A stretch of 64,000 bases of DNA from Setomelanomma holmii (GCA_010015745.1 ML978189.1:228550-292549); one strand, 5' to 3'; positions 29,687-40,968 are shown, counted from the stretch's first letter. Numbers and translations are program-made. The notes: generated by a model not told the origin, from the letters alone.

Positions 29687-31207
29687 ATGACGAGCAATCG
29701 CTCGCCCTCGTTGGGCGCACCATGCGAATCAATAGACTCGGACTCTACTGCCCCACCAAAAGCCACTAGGCCGCTTTTGTGGCGATTGTATGTATCGCAC
29801 ACGCTTTCGACTTGGAATGCGCGGACGTTCGAATTTGGCGCAGTCATCTTTTTGGCTACTATCTTTCCGGGGACGCTGTTCTTTGCGTCATGCTACGCCT
29901 TGTTCCGCTCTGCAGCTGCTGCGATTCTCGGATCCTGGATCGGAGGCCAAGTTGATCGAAAGGATCGACTATATGTCGTCCAGATGAGCATTATCTGGCA
30001 ACGATTGAGCGTTGCTGGGTCATGCTTGATCCTGCTCGCAATGCTGCCGCTCGCTGGCCGCCCTGGAGGAGGGCTGTTTACATACATTGCCTTCTTCTGC
30101 AGCGTGATCCTTGCGTGTCTGGAGAAGCTCGCCTTTGTCGCAAACACGGTCGCCGTGGAAAGAGATTGGATCGTCGTGGTGTCGGAGAGCCTCAAGGTCG
30201 ACCGACAAGAGCTAAACAGTACGATGAGGAGAATCGATCTAGTGTGCAAGCTCATTGCGCCTGTTGGTATTGGCCTTCTGGATGGCTACTCGACCAAAGT
30301 AGCCATCTGGGTTGTCTTTGCGCAGAACGCGACTAGTGTGGTGGTCGAGTTCTTTGCCATTGTGCAAGTATACGCAGCCGTGCCGGAGCTCGCAAGAAGG
30401 GAGGCACAAGAACCAACCACGTCCCAATCTCAGCGCGGGACCGCATCACCTTCAAGGACGGTACGCAACACGGCTATCAGCGCGCTTCGACCCTGGAAAG
30501 ACTACCTCCACAATCCCGCCTTCCTGGCGTCCTTCGCCCTCTCAATTCTCTATCTCACCGTCCTCAGCTTCGCCTCGCAAATGACAACCTACCTCCTCAC
30601 CCTCGGCTTCACCAGCACACACGTCTCCATCATGCGTCTAGTATCCGTCATCCTCGAGCTATCCGCCACCTGCGCCGCACCCTGGCTCATGAGCCGCATC
30701 GGCGCCGTCCGCTCAGGCCTCTGGTTCATCAACGAGCAGCTCATCTCCATTGCCCTCGCCATCGGCCTGTTCCTCATGTACAACGAGCGCCCAATGCTCG
30801 CAGGCGTCACCCTCGTCTCCGGCGTCGCACTATCTCGTCTCGGCCTCTGGGGCTTCGATCTCTCCGTGCAATACCTGGTGCAAGACGATGCGCCCGCTGC
30901 AGCACGGGGGTCGTTCTCCGCCATTGAAATGTCGTTGCAAAACATATTCGAGCTGCTTTCGTTTGCGACTACGATGGTGTTTTATCGGCCTGAGGACTTT
31001 AGGATTTCGATATATATTAGTGCGGGCGCGATTGCGACGAGTGCGGCTTGTTTTGCGGGTTTTGTGAGGCAGAAGAGAGGGCATTTGTTGCATACGGATA
31101 AGTGCTTGAAGAGGATGGGGAAGAGGGGGGTGGAGTACCGAGTGCTGCCGACGATAGAGGAGGAGGTTGAGATGGATGATGGCGTGGAAAGTGATGGTGG
31201 TAAGTAG
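29687..31207 (+). CDS. ferroportin/SLC40-type iron exporter
   Basis: Single exon, 506 residues from ATG 29687 (MTSNRSPSLGAP). About ten to eleven membrane helices can be traced, beginning WRLYVSHTLSTWNARTFEFG then AVIFLATIFPGTLFFASCYAL, with the short loop GSWIGGQVDRKDRL typical of the major-facilitator loop between helices 2 and 3. Helices VSIMRLVSVILELSATCAAPW and LGLWGFDLSVQYLVQDDAP follow in the second half. The latter (R-x-GLW-x-FDL-x-x-Q) is a strong ferroportin signature. Members export Fe2+ and related divalent metals; fungal homologues are little studied and could act at the plasma membrane or vacuole. The central loop (about 255-285) is Ser/Thr-rich and probably regulatory. The gene is intact and begins the conserved block after the gene graveyard. 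Confidence 0.85.
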   Translation: MTSNRSPSLGAPCESIDSDSTAPPKATRPLLWRLYVSHTLSTWNARTFEFGAVIFLATIFPGTLFFASCYALFRSAAAAILGSWIGGQVDRKDRLYVVQMSIIWQRLSVAGSCLILLAMLPLAGRPGGGLFTYIAFFCSVILACLEKLAFVANTVAVERDWIVVVSESLKVDRQELNSTMRRIDLVCKLIAPVGIGLLDGYSTKVAIWVVFAQNATSVVVEFFAIVQVYAAVPELARREAQEPTTSQSQRGTASPSRTVRNTAISALRPWKDYLHNPAFLASFALSILYLTVLSFASQMTTYLLTLGFTSTHVSIMRLVSVILELSATCAAPWLMSRIGAVRSGLWFINEQLISIALAIGLFLMYNERPMLAGVTLVSGVALSRLGLWGFDLSVQYLVQDDAPAAARGSFSAIEMSLQNIFELLSFATTMVFYRPEDFRISIYISAGAIATSAACFAGFVRQKRGHLLHTDKCLKRMGKRGVEYRVLPTIEEEVEMDDGVESDGGK

Positions 31208-31623
31208 CCTATGCCAGATGGAAATTTCACCATTTTGCTTGCTCAAAGTGATGTGTTCTCGCGCGCTCCAGTTCAGTTGTTGTCGGAACTGCTCGTACAT
31301 GAATAATGATTCGTGGCCGCCTGGATGCTCGAGTCCCGCTTGAGTGCATATTGTCAATTGCAAGGAGAATACCGCCTACGCTGACCTAGGCAAATGCTAC
31401 AGGCTTACTTGCTCGAATCTCAGCACAAAACAATATCCATGTAGGTGGGCTTACAGCCTACACGCTAGTTGTAGGCAGCCGCTACAGACATTGTGGCGGT
31501 GCATCAATTCACCCAGCCCCATCTACACAATCTTCCATGTATAAGACTATGTTCTTGATTTTCTCATAGCAACTTCCCCTTACTTGAACCTAATTCCAAT
31601 CTTCCCCCCCACTCCAAAACATC
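31208..31623. other. intergenic between ferroportin and ADP-ribosylglycohydrolase genes
   Basis: Contains the ferroportin 3' UTR and the promoter of the next gene. No other feature. Confidence 0.5.
31540..31545 (+). promoter_or_regulatory. TATA-like element of the ADP-ribosylglycohydrolase gene
   Basis: TATAAG 79 nt before the ATG at 31624. Position is suitable; evidence is sequence only. Confidence 0.35.
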
Positions 31624-32625
31624 ATGTCTTCCCACACCACACGCCTCTCCCGCACCCTCGGCGCCCTCCTAGGCGTCCACACGGGCGATTCCCTCGGCGC
31701 GACTCTCGAATTCCTCCCCTGGTCGCAAATCTTCCGCACCTACCCAACCGGGCTGCGAGAAATCGTTGGCGGCGGGACGCTTGACTGGCCCGTGGGCGCG
31801 GCAACGGATGATACCGACCTTACAAGAGCCGTGGTGTTGGCGTATCGAGACTATGAAGAAAGTACCGAACAAGAAAAGGAGCAGTTCGATGTCGCCAAGG
31901 CGGCGGCCGAGTACAGTCTGAAATGGAATGAGGGAGACTGGCCCAGACGCAAGCCAGGCTCGCGACCAATCGACATCGGCAACGCCACGCGCGTCGGTCT
32001 ACAACAATACAAACGCTCCCGCAACCCAGCGACATCCGGCGCCGGCATTGGCAGCGCCGGCAACGGCAGTCTGATGCGGTGTATCCCTACGGCCCTGTTT
32101 GTCAGCAAAGACAGGATCAGGAAGGAGAGTGTTGCGATTAGTCAATTCACGCATAACGATCCAAGGTGTACGGTGAGTTGTGCGGCGTACAACGAGATTG
32201 TGGCTGCTCTCATCGACGGTAATACCCCGCTTGAAGCAGTGCAGATTGGGAAAGCGGTCGCGAGTGAACTAGATTGCCCAAGGGTTTTGGATGCTATCAC
32301 CGAAGGCTCGACCCTCCCACTAGCTGAAATGGCCACCCAAGGTCCTCGAGCCAGCCTCGTCGGGTCTACATCCGGGTACGTGCTGAATAGCTTGAGGCTC
32401 GCGATTGCGGCGGTGTTGGATTCCCGGAGTTTCGAAGATGTGTTGGTCGATGTGGTGCGGTTGGGCGGCGATAGTGATACGAATGGGGCGATTGCGGGGG
32501 GCTTGTTGGGTGCGAGGGATGGGGTGGAGGGGATTCCGGAGAGGTGGTTGGATAAGTTGCAGTTTCGGGGCGAGTTTGAGGACCTTGTCAGAAAGATTTT
32601 GGGGTTGCAGGAGAATAAGGGATAG
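31624..32625 (+). CDS. ADP-ribosylglycohydrolase (ARH/DraG family)
   Basis: Single exon, 333 residues. The two metal-binding motifs of the family are intact: GVHTGDSLGAT and ATDDTDLTRA at residues 60-69, where Thr-Asp-Asp hold one magnesium, and GGDSDTNGAIAGGLLGA from residue 281, where the Asp pair holds the second. GIGSAGNGSLMRCIPTAL in the centre is the conserved loop around the ribose site. The enzyme should hydrolyse ADP-ribose from modified amino acids or from ADP-ribosyl compounds; the exact substrate (Arg-ADP-ribose, O-acetyl-ADP-ribose or Ser-ADP-ribose) cannot be decided. No signal peptide, so probably cytosolic. The coding sequence is C-rich at third positions early and G-rich late, as in several neighbours. 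Confidence 0.92.
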   Translation: MSSHTTRLSRTLGALLGVHTGDSLGATLEFLPWSQIFRTYPTGLREIVGGGTLDWPVGAATDDTDLTRAVVLAYRDYEESTEQEKEQFDVAKAAAEYSLKWNEGDWPRRKPGSRPIDIGNATRVGLQQYKRSRNPATSGAGIGSAGNGSLMRCIPTALFVSKDRIRKESVAISQFTHNDPRCTVSCAAYNEIVAALIDGNTPLEAVQIGKAVASELDCPRVLDAITEGSTLPLAEMATQGPRASLVGSTSGYVLNSLRLAIAAVLDSRSFEDVLVDVVRLGGDSDTNGAIAGGLLGARDGVEGIPERWLDKLQFRGEFEDLVRKILGLQENKG

Positions 32626-32928
32626 GAGGAAAGTATGGAATGGTGCATGGTGGAGATGATGCGATGATACAGTTTATCGTTGGTGAGGAAAAGTGAGCGA
32701 ATTCTTTTTACTCGGATAGGCAACTGGAAGATATGGCACAAGGCACAAAATTTGAAAGTGTTCGAAAAGACGCAATACTTCTGTGATGGGACGCTGATGC
32801 CATTGGTTAAACAACCCCTTGCATCTTGAATGACGAGAATAATATCATGCCAACAGCGAAACGCCTTCTAAACGCCATGCCATGCCGTGCTATGCAATAA
32901 ATCAAATGAAGCAACCATCTCGCTCATG
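32626..32928. other. convergent 3' region
   Basis: 3' UTRs of the hydrolase and lipin genes. No other feature. Confidence 0.45.
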
Positions 32929-35151
32929 CTATTTCCGCGGACTACCCCTTGGTGTGGGCGTCGAGTCCTTCACACTCAGCCCTGCTGTGCGAGCTGAAAG
33001 TTCCGTCGTAGGGGTGATGCGCTCGTCTTCAACATCATCCTCCTCCTCGGTATCATCTTCATCGGCATACTCCTGGCCCTCAGCATAATCGTCGCCTTCT
33101 ATGCTCTCGATGATCGAGTCGTCCATTCCGGGCTCGTCGAGTGAGTCTTGCGTCATGTAACTTGCTTCGAGATCTTCGCCGACTTCCGAGCCTTCATCCT
33201 CGCTGCGGATGCTAGCCGCTTCGGTCTCGCTGTCTTCATCTTCACTGTCGGTGAAGTCTTCAATGTCGAGGGGCTTGTCGCGCCAGTAGTTGAAGTCGGT
33301 GTAGTTCTCACCACCAGCTGGTACGAGCAGGCCGACTGGCGGGAAGAAATGGTCGACAATTTCACGCATGCTCGCGTATCCCGTCTTGTATGAGTTGAGC
33401 GACAGTACGTCCAGACTGACTTCGGCGTTGGAATTGATGGTGAATATGCGCGTGGATGGAATGTTGACAGACCGGTAAGAAAGAGCGTCCGTAAAGCGAT
33501 TTCCAAAGCCTGCGTAGAAAGGTGTCTGGTGTACAGGCTTTTCGAAGAGCTGCATGATGTCTCGCAGACATGCCATCTTGAATACTTCGGGCTTGCGAAG
33601 GTAAACCTCGCGACGCAAAGCAGATATTGTGCGGTCTGGACTCATGATGACGGGGCCTTTGGGAAGGCGATACGAGTCTTGCACGACGCCATTGAGATAT
33701 GTTCGAGTGTTGTCGGCCAGCCCTATAGACCGACTCGTCAGGTAGAAGATGTTGTAGCCATTGTTCACAATGTCGGTGTACAACTTGGCGACACCCTGAT
33801 GCGTCCAATCTCTTCCAATCATGTTCAGCACATGACCGAGCGCATCAGACTTGGTGATGGTGCCGTCGATATCAGAGATCACGATCGGCACATCGTGCTT
33901 CCAATAGAACATGTACGCAGTGCAAGTCGACTTGTTCACGGTGAAGCTCATAGTGTTCGCACCAGGCTTCAGGTCGAGCGCTTTTAGCTGATCACTGGTG
34001 AGCCGTAGAGTCTTTGCGTAGTTCCTTGTTTCACCCTTGGCTGGCTCTGGCGACTGCGGCGCCGAGGTGCCAAGAGCGCTGTCAGAATCTCTACAATAGT
34101 TCGCATACTGGGTTCCATCGTCGCTCTGACCGCTGTCACTCTGGTAGCCTGGATCCGAGACGACATCAGACGACCGGAGCGCTGCTTCGGTGAGCACGTT
34201 CATAGACGTCTTCTGCATCGCAGCTGCCTTGGCCTCTTCGCTGCTGTATATCCACAAGTTGCCGTTCTCGTCTGCGCCGATGAGTGCGCCAATGTCGTAG
34301 TCGCCTGCAAGCTCGTCTGACAGAATCTTCCGCGCAATGACCTCGGCGCGCAGAGCATCTTCCTCGCTGCTCTTGTAGCCTGTCATGTCCAGCTCCAAGT
34401 CTCCGGTCTCGGTCACTTTGTTGGGTATGTTCGACGTGAAGAGCTTCTTCGACAAGTTGATGGCCCGCGCAAGGGCCTCGCTGGGCGATACAGGCGGCGG
34501 ACTAGCCGACCGTGTTGTCCTGTTCCATGCAGTAGCATCCTCCTTGCTGATGGTCAACGGCCCACGCGCCATCTCGTCCTCGAATGATTTGGCAAAGCCC
34601 TCCTGTGCGGATGGCAGCACATCGTCAGTACGTGCGCGGTGTATGTGCACCCCTGACCAGTCTCCAGACTTTGGTCGCCCGAACTCTGCGTCTTCATGCA
34701 TGCTGTCAGACGCTGGTACTGACATGGACATGCGTCCTCTCCGCCGCGCCACGCTTGTGCCATCGAGATCGAGTGGTTCGGGTTCGTCAAAGGCTTTTTC
34801 GTTGGGTAGCTCTACCGGCCGCTGTTCGGGACTCGCTGCGGGCGATGCAATGGGTGACGTCTGTAGTTCTGCGGGAATAGAAGCCGACGTCTCGAACACG
34901 AAGAAGGCCTCGCCGCCCTCTCCAAGCTTCATGGCATAGTGTTGCAGCTGACCGTTCACTCTGAACTCGACCTTCTTGTCTGAAGGTCGTAGTATTTGGT
35001 ATTTTCCGAAGCGCACGTGGAAAGGCGAGCATGCAAAACTGCCATCCTCGCGTTCTACCACAATGGTGTCGACCGCGCCACTGAGAGTCGCGGGATTGAT
35101 CGAATTCCAGCCTTTGGACACGCCGCCGGCTATTGACCGTACGTAGTTCAT
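32929..35151 (-). CDS. NED1: lipin-type phosphatidate phosphatase (Pah1/Smp2/Ned1)
   Basis: Single exon, 740 residues from ATG 35151. The N-LIP domain starts at the first residue (MNYVRSIAGGVSKGWNSINP), with the internal strand DGSFACSPFHVRFGKYQILR. The HAD-type catalytic C-LIP domain carries DIDGTITKSD, with the nucleophile Asp at about residue 427 and the acid/base Asp at 429, then GRDWTHQGVAKLYTDIVNNG and GNRFTDALSYRSVNIP. The long linker is rich in Ser-Pro sites (SPIASPAASPEQRP; SASPPPVSPSEA), candidates for Cdk-type control as in yeast Pah1. The acidic C-terminal tail (EDEDSETEAASIRSEDEGSE) resembles the tail used by yeast Pah1 to bind the Nem1-Spo7 phosphatase. The enzyme dephosphorylates phosphatidate to diacylglycerol, feeding storage lipid and controlling nuclear-envelope growth. 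Divergent with the FN3 gene. Confidence 0.96.
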   Translation of the reverse strand: MNYVRSIAGGVSKGWNSINPATLSGAVDTIVVEREDGSFACSPFHVRFGKYQILRPSDKKVEFRVNGQLQHYAMKLGEGGEAFFVFETSASIPAELQTSPIASPAASPEQRPVELPNEKAFDEPEPLDLDGTSVARRRGRMSMSVPASDSMHEDAEFGRPKSGDWSGVHIHRARTDDVLPSAQEGFAKSFEDEMARGPLTISKEDATAWNRTTRSASPPPVSPSEALARAINLSKKLFTSNIPNKVTETGDLELDMTGYKSSEEDALRAEVIARKILSDELAGDYDIGALIGADENGNLWIYSSEEAKAAAMQKTSMNVLTEAALRSSDVVSDPGYQSDSGQSDDGTQYANYCRDSDSALGTSAPQSPEPAKGETRNYAKTLRLTSDQLKALDLKPGANTMSFTVNKSTCTAYMFYWKHDVPIVISDIDGTITKSDALGHVLNMIGRDWTHQGVAKLYTDIVNNGYNIFYLTSRSIGLADNTRTYLNGVVQDSYRLPKGPVIMSPDRTISALRREVYLRKPEVFKMACLRDIMQLFEKPVHQTPFYAGFGNRFTDALSYRSVNIPSTRIFTINSNAEVSLDVLSLNSYKTGYASMREIVDHFFPPVGLLVPAGGENYTDFNYWRDKPLDIEDFTDSEDEDSETEAASIRSEDEGSEVGEDLEASYMTQDSLDEPGMDDSIIESIEGDDYAEGQEYADEDDTEEEDDVEDERITPTTELSARTAGLSVKDSTPTPRGSPRK

Positions 35152-36005
35152 GGCGTCGCTCTAGAGCCTTGCGGGCTTTGTACGTCTCCCTCTATATCTG
35201 TATCTGTCTGCTTATGCGCAGTTCGTGGCGAGGTAACGATCGTGGGATGACGTCGTGGGGGCGGTGTTCAAGGATAGTAGTGCGCGGGGGATTTCAGGAT
35301 ATGTTCAGAGATTGCAGATGTGAATGAGCGTGGCTACGGTCTGCCGAGGCATGAGTGCTGAGTCGTGTTCGCAGCACTGTGGCAGCTGGGGAAGGAATGA
35401 CAGCGCCGCGAGGCTTTCGGGTGCGCCTAGCAGTTCGCGATGACCGAGGGACACGGACGTCACCAGGTCATGTGGAGAGCTGAGCCGGAGAAAGCGGATG
35501 GTGAGGCTGGTCAAAATACGATCGATCCAAAAAAAAAAAGTCTGATACTGTGGTACGATGGCTTTTTTACTGAAGTTCGGCTTTCACATGTTGCATGTGC
35601 AAGGAAGGTCCCGTTGGAGGGTGCAGCGTTCCGATTGCAGCATGTTGAGCTCAACCGCAGATGTGGCATGAGACGCACGTGGGTGACATCTGCAGCGCGT
35701 GCGCAAGCCGAAGATTCGAGCTGCATTCAATACCGTAGTGTATCACTTCAGGACGTGTAATCAGAGTGTATGAATATGCAAGGTACACTCCCACAAAGCC
35801 ACAGCGCCCCGCTAAGCTCTTCGTGCGCTGGTGAAAGCGGGACGCCTGCAGCCCTGAAGGTGGGCGGAAGGCGCTGCCAAGCTTTCATAAATTGCTCTAG
35901 CCGCCGCACTTGCAGCACATCCCGAGCTCGCGTCTTCACCACCACAACCACCATCGTACCTGCACTGTACGAGGTCAGTTGGCTGCCTCTGCCTATGACT
36001 CCGCC
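35152..36005. other. divergent promoter region, lipin and FN3 genes
   Basis: An 11-base A run at 35528-35538 is followed by no coding signal. The interval must hold both promoters. Short frames on both strands lack conserved pattern. Confidence 0.5.
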
Positions 36006-39000
36006 ATGTCGCCGGGACCCCTGTCGTCGCTCTACTGGCCCCCAGATGTCGCTCGCTACAACGTCGAGGCGCTCTTCTACTCCTCGTCGGGGTGGCTGAG
36101 GACTACCTGCATTGTATTCGCACTCTTTTGGTACGTTTGCGAGAAGCACCAGAATGAAGTGTGTACTGATTCGTGGATTTCAGGGTAGCCTTCCGCGCGT
36201 ACCAGGTCCTTTCTCAGCCTGTCGAGAAGCTCGTGCAAGTACTGGGGCTCGAAGTCCCCGTTGCGCCCATCGTATCTCTTGCGGGAATAAAGGCGGATGG
36301 AGTACTATTGCACTGGAAACCGCCAGATCAGCGCGCATCAATCTTAAAATATGTCATCAGGATCAACGGCATCGACAGTGGGTGGCACACGAGTGGACAC
36401 GCGAGCAGGACTGACGTGCGTAGTTGGCGACATATCGCCCCAAGAGACATCGGTCACAATCGAGAACCTCCGACCAGACCATCACTACATCATTCGCATC
36501 GTCACACTGAACTCGTCCAACTTCCAGGCCCCGAGCGTGCCTATCCAACTACGAACACTGCCTGTCGACTCAGATCAGTGGTACCGCCCGAACCCACCCA
36601 AGGAACCCCAAGCAGCCAACGACGATGAAGGCTTCAACCCTACACCTATTATTCGACCAAACAAGAGTCTTGCCGATGTTACTACGCCTTTCGTCGCACC
36701 TGTCATGACACGAGAACATAGCAATAGCACTGCCCGACGAAGACCAGATATGGGCAGAAGGAACTCTCCAGCGTCACAGACTGTGGATCAAGTCCGCTCG
36801 GCCGTCGAAGCCACAGATTCGAATGACTCCCTCCGGCAATTGACGGAAAAGCTGAACAGCTTGAGACAGGAGCTGGAAGACATGGAGAGGCAGATCCAGG
36901 ATGAGGACCAGGAATTCGTGACTCAAAAGACGATTCTCGTTGATAAGCGGGACGAAAAGAAGGCCGCTTTGAAGGAGAAGGAAGATGCCAGCCGAGATTT
37001 GAGGAAAGAGGTTGCCACGCTTGAACGGCAGAGCGCATCAGCACAGACTCGACGCGCGCAGCAAGAGAAGGTCCTGCGCCAGAAGGAGGCAGAGAGGAAG
37101 AAATTGAAAGACGATGTTGCCAAGTGGACACGTGAGGCCGTCGAACTACGTGAAGCTGCGGAATGCATGGCCCAGGAGCGTGTACAATACGAGGAACGCT
37201 CCGAGAAGCGCATTCAAGCTATCAAGGACAAGCACACCGAAGAGCTCCAATCCAACAAAGTGCTCGAAGACGCCATTCGTGAGAAGGGCATACAGATCAA
37301 GGCACTCGAAGAAGAAAGACAAAAGCTGGAGGAAGGCCAAGAAGGTGGAGAAGCTTCAGATGGCGCCGACAATGCTGAGCGCGAGGAAGACAATAGGTGG
37401 AAGATGACTGTAGGCCTTTTGCAACAACAATACGCCCAGGCTTGGACTTTGTTCACCGAGGCGGAGCGAGCGAACCATGAAGCCTCGACCCAACTACAAT
37501 TTCTGCAACAACGCCGAATGAGCCAGCCGCAGCTGTTCTCCGGACCTCCCGTTCCAGAGATGGGTCCTGTACGCAGGAACAGCTATCGTCAAAGGCCTCT
37601 CAGCATGCGCGAAGGACTCCTTGCGCAAGCAACCGGGGGCTTCGTCCACACCTCTACAGCGCCATTCAACAGCATTCCAACGACTTCTTCCCCGTCCTTC
37701 GCATCCGTCACGCCGTACTTCAATCCCGTGAATGGAATGGCTTTGCCTCCGCCTAGGACACACACGCACAACGGATCGTTCTCGCAGGCAGATCTGGAAA
37801 GCCTGACTGGTGGCGCTCCCATGAGTCCAACAGCCGGTGCACTTTTGCCGGCTGGCCTATTCGGGGATGACCTCGGCTTGACCGATGCTGAAGACGATGA
37901 TGATGACCCAGGCCCACCGCAAGCGCCGTCACTGGATCCGTCGCCACACATGAGAAACGTACTTCCTGGGCTTGGAGCTCCAGGTACTATAGACCGCAGT
38001 CAAGATCCTAGCTCTCCAGTGTCCCCGCAAAGCCAATCGCCGAGTGCCTTTGCCAGTCCGCGCGAGAGTGCTGGGGAGCTACACCAATATCCTAACCCAG
38101 TTCCTACCAATGACATCGACAGCGACAAGCGTTCGATTCGGTCTACAACCAGCTCATTTCAAATCAACCCACAGGCTAGTCGCTTTGGTGGCATCTTTGG
38201 CTTGAACAGGCAGCGTGGTAAGACATTCTCCGACGAAGGACCAGCGCTAGGCTCTTTGAAGCCAGCTCAAAGTCAGTCATTGCCGCGTCAGGACCATGGA
38301 CCAGACGGTACCGGCGACTCGCGTCGCCGTGGAAGTGTGTCCGAGGGCGCTTGGTACGATTCGTTCATCCGGACCAAGACTCAGCCTGTGGAGTCGTCCA
38401 GCAGTCCCAACCATGTGACGACGCGAAAGCGTCCCTTCAACATGTTTGGCACAAAAGGCGACCCATGGCTGACAACAATGCTAGGTTTCGAAAAACCACC
38501 CTCTCCACGGCAAGGCTCTACCAAATCTGGTGAAGGCATGGCACTCCCGCGACCATCGACTGAAAGTCACACGCGTTTCGGGTGGTCAGTGGATGCATTC
38601 GGCGCACGTAGTAGTCCATTGGGTGTTGATTGGAGCGTCAGCAACACTAACACCTCATCATGGTCACGAATGCCATCTCGAAGGCCATCTGTCCAATATG
38701 GGTCGACAACGAACTTAGTAAATGAAGACATGCTCCATGACGACCTTCTGGACTTTCCTTCTACGACTCGATCTCCGACGCAGGCACCAATTGGGACTCG
38801 GCCTCAATCATCTGCGTCTCACATGCAAGCTCCAACCCGATTCGATCAACTGCCACCAGTACCTTCGACACCTCCCCGATTGAATCCTGCTGCCGCAAGC
38901 TTCACCATTCCGCTTCTGGGCAAGAAGTCAGAAGAAGACAAGGCCGAGAAAGCCAAGAAAGCCGCGGAGAAAGCTGCTGAGAAGGAAGCGAGGAAGGCAG

Positions 39001-39608
39001 AGAAGGCGGAGAAGAAAGAAGAGAAAGAGAAGAAAGCCAAGGCAGAGAGAGCTGAAAAAGCAGCCCGCAAAGGCAAAGAGAAGCAGCTCGCGTCTGACGT
39101 GTCCATCAACAGCGAGAGCCGAGACACTACGTCGCCCCAAGACTCACGCATGTCACGCGACACACCGTCCTTCATCTCTACTGCCGATGTTTCAGAAGCC
39201 TCGCCGCGGGAGTCACTTGAGCGAAGTGTCTCGCACACCCCATCCGAGCTCACTGGTTCGATTGGCAAAGAATCCTTCATGCAGAAGCTCACTCGCAAGG
39301 GTAGCACGAACCAGTTCCTGACGTTTGGCAAAAAGAGCGCGCTATTTACTAAGAGCAAGCCGACGGATGCGCCTAGCACTCCAGACGAAGCCGACGAGGA
39401 CAGCGGGTTTCTTGGTTTAGGCAAGAGCACTGACAGTGTCGGCAACAGCCCTAGTATGGGGACGCCAAAGGACAAGACAAGTGCCCTTAGTTGGGGATCG
39501 ATCAAGAAGCTTGGCAGGAAAGACAAAACTCCCAGCTTGCACGAGAGCATCGCAAGCGAGGCGACCGGTGATGAAGATGATCTCCTCGCGGAAGGATCCA
39601 GGGCATAA
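36006..39608 (+). CDS. membrane-anchored fibronectin type III and coiled-coil protein
   Basis: Three exons: 36006-36130, 36184-36377 and 36424-39608, giving 1167 residues. Intron 1 (53 nt, GTACGT..TTCAG) splits the Trp codon of ALFW; intron 2 (46 nt, GTGGGT..CGTAG, branch ACTGACG) joins NGID to IGDISPQ. An N-terminal membrane helix sits at about 30-46 (TTCIVFALFWVAFRAYQVL). The FN3 domain lies at about 75-165 (GVLLHWKPP, YVIRINGI, TSVTIENLRPDHHYIIRI, PSVPIQLRTLP). A long coiled coil covers about 230-430 (KLNSLRQELEDMERQIQDED onward), followed by a Ser/Pro-rich disordered region. Around residues 943-996 lies an Ala/Lys/Glu tract that could form a single alpha-helix. The layout fits an endoplasmic-reticulum or plasma-membrane scaffold in filamentous fungi. 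No enzymatic domain and no name that I trust. Confidence 0.8.
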
Positions 39609-39892
39609 TCCTGTATATAGAGACCGGGCGTTGCGTGGACAGAGCCTCACTAGCTGTTAAAACAATGTCAATGACATCACTCCACCCAAGCACACTTATT
39701 CATCCGCCTAAGATTGTCGTGACCTTCCGACCCTCCTCTCCCTCTCACCAGTTGACTTAGTGCTCAGCCCTACGAAGAGCCGCAGTGCCAAGACCGCGGA
39801 CCTCCGAGCGCGACTCCCGGTCGCGACGTTCGCGACAAAGCAAGCTCCAACCTCAAAGCACCACATCACAAACTCCCACCACAAACTCCACC

Positions 39893-40681
39893 ATGGCCTC
39901 TCCCGCCGCCGAAGCCATGCCAAACGGCATATCCACGCCCCCCGCAACCGCCTCCAACGCCGCAAATCCCAGCCCACCAACCCAGTCCTCCACACAACCA
40001 AACACCCAACAACCACTCTCCCAGCCCAGCGCATCCTTCCCACCGACCTCACTCCAAGACTCGGGCTCATCCAAGCGCCCCCGCGATGCGCGCCTTATCC
40101 ATGCGATTCTCACGAATATGGGCGTGCATGTTTACACGGAACGCGTACCGCTGCAGTTACTGGACTTTGCGTATAGATATACCTCGAGTATCCTGTCCGA
40201 CGCGCAATCCTACGAACCGCCTGCACCACATCATCCTGTCGGCGGGTCCAAGAAACGCAACGCTGCTGCGACGGAGGAAGACGGCGTGTCCTTGAATGCG
40301 CTCAGGACGGCGGTCGCGGCAAGAAGTCAAGGGCAGTTTTCAAATACCCTGCCCAAAGAATTCATGAGCGAGATTGCGAGTGAGAGGAATCGCATTGCGT
40401 TGCCGAGAGTGGAGAGGGAGTTTGGGATTAGGTTGCCGCCCGAGAGGTATTGTTTTACGGGCGCGGGGTGGGGGGTTAGGGAGAGGTGGGAGGAGGAGGT
40501 TGAAGATGAGGAGGATGAGGGGATGGAAGTTGATGCGGACGGAGTCGGGGAGGGAGGAGCGGTTGGTGGGCAGGGAGGTGGGGTTAATGGGAGTGCTGGA
40601 GGGGCGGATGCGGAGATGGGAGGCATGGAGGAGGAGGAGCAATTTGATGAGCAGGAGTTTGAGGATGCGATGGGGAATTGA
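39893..40681 (+). CDS. TAF9: TFIID/SAGA subunit TAF9
   Basis: From the ATG at 39893, in strong context (CACCATGG), 262 residues; an in-frame extension upstream lacks conservation. The histone-fold begins PRDARLIHAILTNMGVHVYT near residue 63 and continues ERVPLQLLDFAYRYTSSILSDA and an inserted loop before VSLNALRTAVAARSQGQF. That is the TAF9 histone fold (pairs with TAF6), interrupted by a fungal linker of about 30 residues. The following LPKEFMSEIASERNRIALP and the strand GIRLPPERYCFTGAGW are typical of fungal Taf9. The C-terminus is Gly/Glu-rich and acidic. TAF9 is shared by TFIID and SAGA, so this gene serves general RNA polymerase II initiation. The N-terminal ~60 residues are Pro/Ser/Thr-rich and disordered. 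Confidence 0.93.
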   Translation: MASPAAEAMPNGISTPPATASNAANPSPPTQSSTQPNTQQPLSQPSASFPPTSLQDSGSSKRPRDARLIHAILTNMGVHVYTERVPLQLLDFAYRYTSSILSDAQSYEPPAPHHPVGGSKKRNAAATEEDGVSLNALRTAVAARSQGQFSNTLPKEFMSEIASERNRIALPRVEREFGIRLPPERYCFTGAGWGVRERWEEEVEDEEDEGMEVDADGVGEGGAVGGQGGGVNGSAGGADAEMGGMEEEEQFDEQEFEDAMGN

Positions 40682-40968
40682 GCAACTTCTACCTACAGGA
40701 AGGCATGTGTGGCAATGGGGCGGGACGGCGTTCAAAAGGTTCGATGCATTGCAAGGCGTTTGGACGGCGTTCAGTACAGCGCCATTTCATCAGGGTATAC
40801 CAGAGCTAAATTGCTTTTCTCAGGCGCGCCTATGCTAGTTTTCGGCGCCCAAAATGCAGACACAACAATATCTACAGTATGATACAATTCCTCACAACAT
40901 ATGCCACATGTACCCAAAGAAACGCCATCCCAATGCACTCCCACAGACCTTTCCTGATTCAACACAGC

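Noticed and set aside
38846..39550. 234-codon hydrophobic minus-strand frame resembling a membrane protein
   Set aside because: Hydrophobicity arises because it is complementary to the Lys/Glu/Ala tract of the FN3 protein.
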